A program made the translations under genes and the position numbers. Positions 1 to 11,400 of a stretch of 64,000 bases of DNA are shown here, piece by piece. The notes under the pieces were generated by a model. It saw nothing but the letters and a program-made list of their open reading frames with translations. It had not been told where the DNA came from and did not search any database. The DNA lies in contig NC_029518.1 of NCBI RefSeq assembly GCF_001577835.2, positions 68,986,053 through 69,050,052 on the forward strand, read 5' to 3'. The stretch's first letter is position 1, and each line of letters begins with the position of its first letter. Source of the stretch: Coturnix japonica. Taxonomy: Eukaryota > Chordata > Aves > Galliformes > Phasianidae.

Positions 1-392
1 CATCTATCCAACCCAGATATACTATTTCTCATGATTTTATGTCTATCTAAATATATGAACACATACACACGAACACCCCTGTACACATACATATTGCATA
101 TACAATTATAAGTACATGTGCATGCATAAACACCTACATACACTAACATCTCTATATATAGTATATAGTATAAGGGTCATTTTCAAAATGATTTGATTCC
201 TATCACTCCTCAGAACACAGACTTTCTAGTGCACAGAACAGTTCTGCACCATAATAGAGATGCTTAACACCAAATACTTCACATTTAATTTCTGATAGAG
301 CATTTTGTAGAGCAAAGTTTTATTTATCTAGAGACCAAAGGCTCTTTGGACTGCATCAACTACAACCATTCAATTCTTCTGTTTCTTTCCAG
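1..392 (+). other. GABRR2 intron, 3' end
   Basis: Positions 60-175 are degenerate CA/TA-rich DNA (cacatacaca, catatacaat and similar). The rest is unremarkable AT-rich intron ending in the acceptor tract. Confidence 0.8.
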
Positions 393-589
393 GGATCACC
401 ACCGTGCTGACCATGTCTACCATCATCACTGGGGTGAACGCCTCCATGCCCCGTGTTTCCTACATCAAAGCAGTGGACATTTACCTGTGGGTCAGTTTTG
501 TGTTCGTCTTCCTCTCGGTGCTGGAATATGCAGCAGTGAATTACCTGACCACAGTGCAAGAGAGAAAGGAGAGGAAACTCCGGGAAAAG
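393..589 (+). CDS. GABRR2: GABRR2 penultimate coding exon (M2-M3)
   Basis: The acceptor is TTTCCAG at 386-392 and the donor GTATGA starts at 590. The first two bases complete a glycine codon split in M2, and 65 whole codons follow, ending RKLREK. The exon carries the second half of M2 ([13 protein letters not shown]), the M2-M3 linker and M3. At nucleotide level it differs from the matching GABRR1 exon (43568-43764) at only five positions: 403, 521, 529, 583 and 586. Confidence 0.95.
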
Positions 590-2418
590 GTATGATAGCC
601 ATTCATTCCTTTCTTTTTCTGATATTTGTGTTGGATTCAATTAGTGGTCAGGTAATTAATGTCAATGGTTAGCCAAGGTTATGCCTGTAATTTTTGATGT
701 TTCCATGCTAATGCCTAAACCATACATAGAAATTATTTTTTGGTGCTAGTTGGCCTGGACAGAATTGAGGCCGGAAACCTTTCTGACACTTCAGTAACAC
801 TGTCAGTAAAGTTCTCATGCCCAGGGACACTCTCTGGCAATATCTAATTTATTAATGTCAACACAGACTGAAATTACATGGAGTATTTCTGCATGTCCAT
901 TGGTGATTTAAGACAGAGTGAAGGTGAGCTTCTAATACGTTAGACTCCCACATCCGTAAGGATGACCATTAGCACATTAAGCCAAAAGAACTGCGACTTG
1001 ACCTGGGTGCTAAAAGTACATCTGCACATTTTCTTTCTCTGTTGGGTCTTGCAGTGATAAACTTACTGCCTCGACCTGCTGTCACTTCCACCTTCCAGCT
1101 CCCACATGTGTTGCCAGGAAGTACCTGATGTGACTTTTCTTTTTGAGAGCGAGAGGAGGAAGACATAAGGGTTATAATTTATCCTGGGCGAGAGATAAAG
1201 CTAAGTTTCTCTTCATACAAAAAACCAAAAAAACCCTCAAATTCCCAGTACATCTGCTTCATAATAACATGTTTTAAAACCCAGCCATTCAACTGTACCC
1301 ATGGACTGCTCAGATAAGTTCCTGAAGTGATGGGTCTAATGAGTGGAACAAACAGGCTACAAACTTGTCATGTTTTTTTTTCTTCACGCCATCTGCTGTC
1401 AAAGCATTTGGTTAAGACTAGAGCACAGAAAACAGCTTACACACTGTTTTTCAAGCTTTCAATGAACAGCGCGAGCTGTTGGCTAAATAATTTGAAGAGC
1501 AAGCCTCGAGTGTGGAGTTTTTCAGTAGCATCCTGAACACAATGTGTTTCCAAGTATATATACTTACTTTAGCTGAACCTTGTCCTTATAAAAACTCCTT
1601 GGGTAATGCAAATGTCAAAACTGCCTGAAGAAGGAACAGAGGCCAAAATGTTACTGGGTGAGGAAAGCAAACAAACAAACAAACCAGAAACATATTTACA
1701 CAGGAAATACTGCGTATATCTGAGAAACCATAGCTTGGCCCCTCTTCCCATAGTGTGTACTGAATAGGACACAGATACAGCACACTGTATCTTGTCCTTG
1801 AGTGATGATAAGCACAATGAATGCATAGCAAGGAATCTCAAGACAGTGAAGTTAAACAGCCAAGCTAAGACCTTTTGCTTAATTTTTCTCTCTGCAAAAT
1901 TAGTTTCTCTAATCTTTTCTGAAGCTTCTTGCCAAGTAGTGTAGCTAAATCACATCTCTTCCTTTTGGAACACAAGGAAACAGAGTGATTTTTGCGTTAT
2001 GACACTAAACTTTACTGTTTAAGAGCTGTCTGTTACAAGAAGGTTACCACTTCTATCCTTAATGTGTTCTTCTAACTGTATTTCTTGCTTATGTTCCTAG
2101 TTTCCTTGCACATGTGGGATGCCTCATTCAAAAACTATGATGTTGGATGGAAACTACAGTGAATCAGATGCCAACAGCCTGGCAGGTTACCCGAGAAGCC
2201 AGATGGTCCCAGAAGAAGAAAAACAAGAAAAGATGGCTGTGCACTTAGCCATGAGCAATGCTTCTAATGCTTCTAATTCATCAAGGAAGAGAGGCCTGAA
2301 AGGCCACGTGGGCTTGCGCATCATCCAGAACACTCATGCAATCGATAAATACTCCAGACTAATATTTCCAGGCACTTACATATTTTTTAATTTGATATAT
2401 TGGTCTGTTTTTAGCTAG
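393..2418 (+). CDS. GABRR2: GABRR2, GABA-A receptor rho2 subunit, 3' part (last two coding exons)
   Basis: This is the C-terminal part of a Cys-loop GABA-gated chloride channel subunit of the plasma membrane. Two exons join in frame: 393-589 (second half of M2, M3, start of the cytoplasmic loop) and 2101-2418 (rest of the loop, M4, stop TAG at 2416-2418). The loop contains [14 protein letters not shown] and SLAGYPRS, and the end reads [20 protein letters not shown] then SVFS. These agree with my memory of human rho2 rather than rho1, which ends in SIFS. All upstream exons lie left of the window, so the gene is cut by the window edge and is not truncated in the genome. It is head-to-tail with GABRR1, whose first coding exon is 18.3 kb downstream. 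No convincing poly(A) signal was found just after the stop. The assignment is firm; rho3 is ruled out by the loop sequence. Confidence 0.95.
590..2100 (+). other. GABRR2 last intron
   Basis: This 1.5-kb intron has an in-frame stop two codons past the donor, so unlike the matching 108-nt GABRR1 intron it cannot be read through. It holds a short CAAA microsatellite at 1668-1684. Nothing else was recognised. Confidence 0.85.
1668..1684. repeat. (CAAA)n microsatellite
   Basis: Four copies of CAAA in the last GABRR2 intron. Confidence 0.8.
2101..2418 (+). CDS. GABRR2: GABRR2 last coding exon (M3-M4 loop, M4, stop)
   Basis: The acceptor is CCTAG ending at 2100. The exon has 105 codons plus TAG, in phase with the previous exon. 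It encodes most of the intracellular loop and the fourth membrane segment. A short codon-level tandem repeat (Asn-Ala-Ser twice, then Asn-Ser-Ser) lies at 2257-2283. The exon is AT-rich at third positions, unlike the preceding exon. Confidence 0.95.
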   Translation, partial: FPCTCGMPHSKTMMLDGNYSESDANSLAGYPRSQMVPEEEKQEKMAVHLAMSNASNASNSSRKRGLKGHVGLRIIQNTHAIDKYSRLIFPGTYIFFNLIYWSVFS

Positions 2419-5400
2419 GTGTGCTGGCACAGCACTGACTGAAGCAGAAGCCAGTTACAAAACTTTCTTTGTTAGCACTTCTTAAAGTCCACTTTGGGCT
2501 CAAATGCATAAAACTGATAATTTCACTAGAAAACTGATCATTTCACTGCTGCTTTGGAGGATGAAGAGGAGGACACTTCCAACCACAAGCAGCTCCTTGT
2601 ACAGGCATCATGGAGGAGCTTATTCTGCTTGTTTCTCTCTACCCCCCACTCCAGCTCTCATTGGCTTTGTGGTACATGATGTTTCTCATACTTGAAAATC
2701 TGTGCTCTCTGCCCAAAAGGTGCTGTATGTGTGTTTGGGGCTTGTGACACTGGAGGCAAAATGGACTACTACAGACACAGACTGTCCTAGGGGATTAGAC
2801 GTATGCAACTTAGCATCTCATGAAAGGGTCTGCATTATATTTCTTTTCATTGGCTTATGAACAAGACATTCCTTTAGAGTCTAAGTTGCATTCTTGCTGG
2901 ACAGGGCCTACATTACTACCAGAAGGAACACTGGCTGCCTAAAGTGCTGGCAGTATGTTTGAGTGGGTCATCTTTTTACTTTGAGATGTGAAGTAATGAG
3001 TGATGACAAAGCAGAGCAAAGAAGCCCACAAGCTCACAGAAGTTGTCTCCCAGGGTGCATGAGTAATTAGAACTGGGAATTTTAGGGTTTAAATGTGCTT
3101 CCATATAACATGAGTGCAACATGTGATATGCAGTTCCTGCCTTCTCTAAAATGAGTTGTGAAACTTGTGTGTGTCACGCACATTCACCACATGGGAATGA
3201 GCAGCTTCTCTGGGACTCTCTAGAAAAGCAGAAAACTGTCAAGGGCAGTGCTGGTAGAGTTCAAAGATCTTCCTCATCCCTGTGAGGAAAGTGCAGCTCA
3301 TAGAGAAACTGTCTATTCCAACATTCTTCTCCAAATCAACACACTGCCCTTTTGTTTAGAGTTTTTGGACTGAGGGGGAGAGATGCCTGCCAGAATGTCC
3401 TTCTGCAGAAATATAGGCATGCCAGAGGCTGAAGTGGCCAAAAATAATACTGTGGGCTTCAATGAAACCCTCTCTGGCCTCTGGCTCCAAGGTCACTGTA
3501 AACCCTTTGAAGCAGCTGCAGTGCACTGTAACAAGCCTTGGTACTTGGCTTTTCTTTTTTCATCCTGTTACATCAGCTGAAAAAGCTGAGAACAAAACCC
3601 AAATCTTTCTACATGAGAGCAACTAGGCAGTGTTGGCCAAGTTTGCATACCTTTTGTTTCTGAAAAACATCATGGTTTTCTGGCTATGGAGGAGAGTATT
3701 ATGGTCAAAGTGTTTGCTGTCAAGATGAAATGCAGCAGAATGGACAGAGACTGAAGCATAAAGACCCAGGGCTGAAGCTTGACATCGAATCAGTGATAAG
3801 ATTGAATTATACATGTGACTGGGGCTGGGACATGAAAATTCAACTAAATTATATTAATGTAGGGGGAAAGAAACCAAACAAGCAATACTAGTAAAACTGT
3901 AACTATTTGCTGGTGTGAATTTTATTTGTTTATTTTTAGTTAACACAGCAGTAAATCTTGCATCTGAAACCTCAAGGGTCATTTCCCAAGTGGGCTGGGA
4001 ATTGCCACCTCCAGACTGTCACCAGAATTTTCTCTGTGCCTCAGATCTTGCCATCTAAGTCACACCAGTGGTCACACTTCTTTACTGGAAACAGAAGCGA
4101 TCAGAGAAACCAAACTGAGGAACTACATTTCCCTTTCATAAGCCACAGTAATATCTGGATTTAACAGAGTTCTGTGTGGATGTAAAAGTAGGAAAGTACA
4201 GCCCTGAAATCACTGGAGAGAAGGGTAGCTATGGGAGGGCAGCATCTGAGAGGAAGGATCATTTTGCATCCCAACCTGATGCTTCTCTCCTGAGCCACCA
4301 GATTTGTACATTTACCACTTATTCTTGAAGCTGAAACCTGGATAGTTTTTGTTTTAACAGGAAAATATAACATAAAGAGACAAAAATCACTAAAGAAAAA
4401 GCTCTCTCGACTTTTGAGAAGTTAAAGCCTGGGTGAAACAGGATGGACCTCTTCAGTATTACCAGCTTTGAGCACGAGACAGTGAGCAACATGGTGCTGA
4501 GGCGATCAAGTGGAGCTGGCAGAAACCTTTGCTGTGGGATGAATGCTGCAGGAGCCAGTAGGGCTGCACTGCTGGGAACTGGTGCTGCTATCTTCCTACA
4601 CAACCCATGCACATGGGTTCAGCCTCCTAGTGCCTCTGCTTCTCCGTCAGGAAAAAGGGGAGCAATGACATCTACCTACCTCAGGAGGTGAAGAGGGGTT
4701 TAACTGACTTAAGGAGTGCATGTACAAAGTAGTAATGATTTTTGAACAGGACTACCTTACTGTTATAGTAAATGCTGGCGTATGTGGCTGATAGAATGGT
4801 GTGTACTGGAGTGTACACCCATTTCTACAGCATGTAACATCATTAAGGAGGGTACAGTTCCACTAAAGAAAAACAAAATCTCTATCTTGAGCACCACTTA
4901 CAACCACTACTCATTAAACAATAGATAAAATATACAGATGTGAATAGAGACATTCAGCTCTGACAGGTTATAAATTTTGATTTCTGAATATTAGGAGGAG
5001 CCTGGATAGACATGAAGCTAGAATAAATATCTAAGTACGATACTGAGAAGTAATTTCAACTCTCATTTCTCCTGAGTTACAAGAGACTCCATGAGCACTA
5101 AACTGCAGCCACAAGATCCAACCAGTGTTTTGGAAAATAGTGCCTGAAGAAGCTGGGCTCTGACAACGGCGTGATGGATACAGCCTAGTTCTACAAAGCA
5201 CTGAGCATCTGGACAGTTAACCTCCCAAAGGACAGGTTTTTCCAGAAGTGCATAAGGGATTTGGGGAAATAAAGCCTACTAATGAGCGCACCATCTCTGC
5301 ATAACCCAATCCAACTGCAAGGAGACAGAATGTCAGTCCTTTTCCTATGTCTGCTTGTATTCTTCTGTCTTATCAAATAGTGTATTAAAAAAAAACAAAC

Positions 5401-8400
5401 AACAACCCACAACACACACATTTATATAATGTACAGATAGGTAGCACATAAAAGAAAACACTGGAATGTGTACCTATGTCAAATAATGTATATAGGTGAA
5501 ATTGCAACATATTGAATGTAAGTTACATCATGCCTGAGAAAACTTATAGAATATGCTGATCTGGAGAAAGGCTTTTAATACCAGCCATAGGCAAAAAGAA
5601 AATAAGAATAAAGAAAAAGCACAGGCCAATAATTCCATAAACGGTCATTTCTGAGTGTTCTCATGCTTTACTTCAGAAAAAAAGATGCATTGAGAAGACT
5701 GCAAGGTAGGCTGATGCTAATTTGTTTGTACAATGGATACAAACCACTGTGCTGATAACTGTAATCAAACCTGGTAATTAAATAGCAACTGGAAAGGGTG
5801 GAAGCAAGTCCGCTTCATGTTGTGAACTTCAAAGTTTGGAAACAGAGTTTAAATCATGCGTCTGCTACATGCAAGTTAATGACCAGAGGTAAAATAATTG
5901 AGTAAACATCTTATTTGTACCTGATTTCAAATAAAAAGTGTCTTAAAAGGTGGAAGAAATTCAGTGGAAACATGCAAGTGCTGAAGTATGTAAAACTCCT
6001 TGGAAAACCAAGGGCATTAATTACTGCTTTAATGCACAGACATCTTCTGTAATAACTGCAGCTCACAACTGAAAACATCTTAATAATTAAAATTTCATGG
6101 CACATTTTCAAAAGCCTGAATGGCAGGTAGATCTCTCAGCCTCCATTTGACTATGAATGAAATTTTGTCATATAATTCCTCCTTTGTGCCTTGAAAAGAT
6201 TCTCTCCGTATGTACTAATGGAAGATAAAACCACCCGTAGGCCCCAGCTGCCCAATCTTAGCTATCATCCCTCATGCAGACAATACAACTGAAAAGAAAC
6301 ACGTACAGGCTAGACTGATACCAGCACCACCAAATAATGGCTCTTGTCTGTCAAATTTCCCCAGCCAAAAGATTAGAGTAAGGCACAGTCCGACTGGGAT
6401 GCTACCCTGCTGAAGTTTAAAGAACTGAAAAACGCATTTAAAAAACAGCAAGACTTAGCACTATCAAAATTAAAATGTAATCCAGCCTCTCACTAAGCTG
6501 ATTAACTCCTTCACAAAAATGACATTTAAAATAATGCATCAGGGTCATTACTCTCCCAGTTAGAGGAATTACCATTTCAGATGAAGCGAGAACAGTGGGG
6601 AGAAACACCAGTCACGAGCAGGGCAGGTGTTGCTCTTTTTATCCACTTTTTGCAGCCATGCAGGGCAACCACAGGAGAAGAAGACCCAGCTCTCCTGGGG
6701 CAGCTGGTGCCTGACTATCACACATCACCATGTGGTACTCTGTTCCGGGCAAGAAGCTGTCCTGTACTATATGGGACAAGTCCTTCTGCTGGCTCCCTTA
6801 GCTCAGGCTCTTCTCTGGAAATGAACAAGACCCCAGACTGACATCCCACATAGATCTGCCTCCAAGAACTTCCAAAGACCCTTGGCAGAAAGGTTTCTCG
6901 TTCTTGGTCTGTAAGAAATGCTCAGGCTCAGACATGGCTTTGTTCTCCAGATGAACTGTGCCTTGTTCCACCAGCTTTTGTTGCTAGTTTTCATCATGCC
7001 AGTGAAAGAAGAATTCACCTGCTATTGTGCATCTGCTGCAGGATCTCAGCTAGTGAGCAGCAAACCAGGGCTGGAAGTCAGGCCTAGTGTGCCACACTGT
7101 GATAGCTGGTGGGTGTAGGACATAGCAGGGTCCAGCCATAGACTTATTACCAGACAGATGCAATGACTTTACTATTCTCATACATCCTATGTTAAGCTGT
7201 GTAACACTATATAATGTGACAGAAAACACAGCAATGACAGCAGAGCAGTAGAGTCCCAGGCTGCAGCAAGGGAGGATAAGACCAAGTACAGCAATGATAG
7301 AGGCAGAAACAAAGGAAAAAAAAGCTGCTTACCTTTGGAAGGCCTCAGGTAAGCAAGGATCTCCAGCAAGATAACCTAAACTCCACTGCCAGCTCTTAAA
7401 TGAGGCCTGGGAGGGGGTCAATCCTAGCCCCACCCCTTTTGCTCCCTCAGGTGCATGGCCCTGCCTTCCCATCAGGTGCTCAATCAGGCCATGACTTAGC
7501 ATTTCCGCTTCAAGCTGGCAACTCCAGGGCCCACCTCTGAAGTGGTAGGATTCCCTCAAGTCTTGAGGCAGTGGAACAGAGTTGGGGCACACTGTGATGT
7601 TGCTGTTTTGACAGAAGGTTTGGATTGCAGTTCTGGCTGCATGTTGTTACCTGGTCCTTAGCCAGCTGTTCATGAGGCACCCACAAAATATTGGTGTGTC
7701 TTGAAGGGCATCCCCCATCCCTGTTTTCACTAGAGGCTTCCTAACCAGGACAACCGTGTGTTGTTTGCTTCCCAGAGCAACTAGAAAATAATAATTTGTA
7801 AATGATAAGAAGACCAATTCCTGCCTCTGAAAAAACACATGAGACTCATTTTGGCCAGTTGACCAAACTGAATTTTTCCCTCAAGTCTTGTAGAATGCTG
7901 TGAGTGTTGATGTGTGCCTTCACAAGCATAGAAATCAGCTTAGGAAATATGCGTGGGAACCCAACCCATGGAAATGCATGTAAGTGATTAAGGGAAAGAA
8001 AATCTGCTCTACTTGTCACACAGATTTATAGACAAAAATTGTGTGTTTAGCTTAGAGGGAATTCAGAGAAGAAAATGAAAGGACAAGTTAATGGTAATGA
8101 CAGTTTGAATTACTTGAACAAATATATTTTAGGAAATGCAACAGAATGCTGGGGTTGTGAAAGTTTCTGGCCTCCTGGATCTTTCAATTTTATCTGGATT
8201 TTTATCATTTCAATCATGACATTTTAAACCTTTACTACTAAGGTAGAGGAGGAGTATCCCTTGCTTCATAGGGTTGGCCAGATTGAAAAGCAGCTGGTAT
8301 ACAGCACAGAAAGCAAGAACAGGATTGAAATGGGAGGCCTTGCTGATGACATGCAGCCAAATGGCCTGCCCTAGGCTCTCAGGCACTCTGTGCCCTAAAT

Positions 8401-11400
8401 GATCAAAGAAGTGAAAACCACGTAACTCAATTTTGAGTGGAGCTGTTAGATGGAAACGGCACTTTGCTGAGCTGCCCAGAGCCCTCCCTAGCATTTGTAC
8501 AGACTGGAGCATAAGGTCAGTGCATGTCATTTGTTACCCCAGAGATGCAGTAAGGTCTGGCATCGGGGTGATGTGGCCCAGGGGTGATGTTGCTGTTCTG
8601 CAGTACAAACCCCATCCATTGGGCCTTTTCCTTACTGTGTCAATCCAAACAGCTAATTAAGTTAACCAGGTTAATTGGCAGGAGGTGAAACAACTTGATA
8701 CAAATACAAAAATTACTCTGCGCAGCTTTACTTGCCCTTTCTTGATGTTTTGGAGGACAAATTCAGGCTTGCATACACTGGTTATTCAGCACTGTAGTGT
8801 GGCTGAACTGCATCCCTCAGTGTGGGCATGTCTGAACACTGCGAGCACTTTGTTATGTCTCAAGCCTGCCTCCCTACTTTCTGCTTTCACTTCATACCAC
8901 AGATAACAAACTCAGAGGAGAGAACTTCGTGCTGCTTGGCTGCCAACCCTCTCCAGCCATCTGCTGGTGTCTGCCATCAGTTTCTGCCCCTGGTAAGGTG
9001 AGCAGGCACTGAACAGAGACAGGTGAGTGGCAGCCAGGTGAAGAGGGAAGGCTGCAGAGATTTTCCAGCTGTGGGAAGATGGAGCTGGGTGGTCACTGAG
9101 ATCAGTCCTTGTGTGCTTCAGGAGAGCTTGGAGCCAAGAGTGATGGCCCCCCTGCATACTCTCAGTGTCCATAGCTCTTGGTATCTGGCACAGGTGACTC
9201 TGCCACCACGTTTCTCTCAGCCCACAAGTAGCATTTGCCAGCATATTTAGGGACATTGCTCAGGGAACAATATCCAAAGAATGAGGAGCTGCGCAATGTT
9301 GGCACTGGATTTCAGTGCCTGCTGAGGACAAGCACAGTCCCTCCCAACCAAGCAGAAACAGTCAGGTTTCAGAGCCCTGTCCTCACTCCTCTGCAGTGCT
9401 GCTGGTGTAGGCAGCCTAAGAGCTGGGCTCCTGCATCTGGGCTATGGATAAGAGCATTTTCCTACTGCATCTAATATCATAAGTCAGATGAACACTCCTA
9501 GCCTGGGGCAGGCAGCATGTTAATAACCCCTTGTTACCAACAGCTGACAGTTGGTTAGCACAGATTAATCCCTAATGAAGAAAAACCTCTTTATGTAATG
9601 TAACGCTTCTGGCCGTGGACCAGAGGTTGCAATCATCCACCCACAACAGACCTCCAAATCCGGCTTTGTTCCACTGCGGGAAGTATAGACAAAATGTATA
9701 TATGGAGAGAGAGGTTGAGGCTCAGCCAATATCGATTGGATCCTAATTGCAGGAGAGCTGCATGTGTGTCCTCAAGAGCACAGTGTACTTCACCACAGGG
9801 TGCTGATGCTGAGTGGAGGAAGAATGGAGGCAGGAGGTTCCTTGGCCACAGCCCCAAGTGTAGAAGCAGCATGTGGGAGCAGGAGGTGGCACCAGTGGGA
9901 CTCTGCAGCCAGGGGTGAGAGGTTGAGATATTCCCCAAATCTGGGAGATGAAAAGCAACATGAATGTCAGATCCACTGAAACATCATTGAGAAATGTCAG
10001 TAATAAATCTAGTCACAAAGAAACGTGACTGTGGTTATTCTGTGACGCAAGGATGCTAATACAACAGATGTGATTCACACACTGGGAAGGGAAAGAGAAC
10101 TACGCATGTGAGTGCTGGCGTCTACTGCCATTTCATCTGATGTACTGTCAGATAGACAGCTTCCTACTGATCTGTATCTCATAGGAAATAACAAGAAGTA
10201 AATTCACAACTGTAGTTAACAGCAAGAATTGCTCCATATACTTCATCATTCAGTATTTCACAGTATCTTGACATAAACAAAATAAATGTTCCTACAATAG
10301 GACCCCCCGCACCCAAGATGTGCCATGTAAATAGGCGAGGACAGATGGGACTAATCTCACCTGAGCAGGTGAAATGGGAAGAGATGGAAAGGGATGGTGT
10401 GTCTGAGATGTTTGGGTTTCCTTTCTTCTTTCTCTTTCTCCTCACCTTCCTGCAGTGATGCCAGAGCTGCAGGGAGCAGATAAACTTGGAGGAAGCATAG
10501 AGCAAAGCCAGCCCTGCACAGACAGGGGCTTCAAGCAGCAGGAAGGACTGGCAGGGAGATGTTTCACAGCAGAGCCTTCCAAAGCGGCACAGCAGGTGAT
10601 TAATGCTGTAACTAATTGCTGAGGCCACAGAGAAGCTGAATACTTCATCTTCCTGTTTGAAATGGCTCTTGCCATTTGTGTGAGGTGTAGGAAGGAGATC
10701 TGGATAAGCAGAGCAGCCCAGAAGCAGCTCTGGGCCTCTCAGCATAAAGCAAAATCCTCCTCCTTTCTGCCCATGTCCAAGCCTGTATGTGATGTAATGG
10801 AAATTATATGGCATATCCATGAACACCTGAAAAAGTTGTGACTCTAACATGGAGTAGTGAGGTGAGTAACTCTGAGTTACTGTCATCACAGAAGTAACAA
10901 CCCTGCTAGATCAGCTTAATATCCCTCAAGCTTGCTGAATGTCTTCTAGCTTTTTGTTTGGCCCACAGAAGGATTTGCTGTTAGAGGGTTGCCAACCTGG
11001 AGGCTGTAAGTGACTCTTTGGATCTAACACAGTGATGATCTTTAAAGCAGAGATGAGTTTTCTGAATAGCTGCAGAAGCCGCATGCAGAAAGCATGTGTA
11101 TATGTAGTATATATAGTTAATTTACTCCATCACTAGAGAAAGGCTAAAAAGAACAGACAATAGTTTACAGGAATCCAAGTGTTCTTGGCTTTGGGGTTGT
11201 AGAAGAATCAGGTGTGTGAGACCACATCTCAAGCCTCTCAATAACACTCAGAAAGTGTCTACCTGTAAGGAATACACAGTTCCATTTTCTACAGTGTTTC
11301 CAGGTATATAACACAGAGAAGAAAGTAATTATGCCATATTTCCATTTTTGGTCATGGGAAAGCAACTTTCTCTTCTTGTTAAAATCAAAGACGAAGCTGA

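Noticed and set aside
7325-7620. Possible LTR-like or other repeat unit
   Set aside because: The phrase tgatgttgctgtt recurs near 8586, but there are no paired ends, primer site or coding remnants, so no viral fossil is called.
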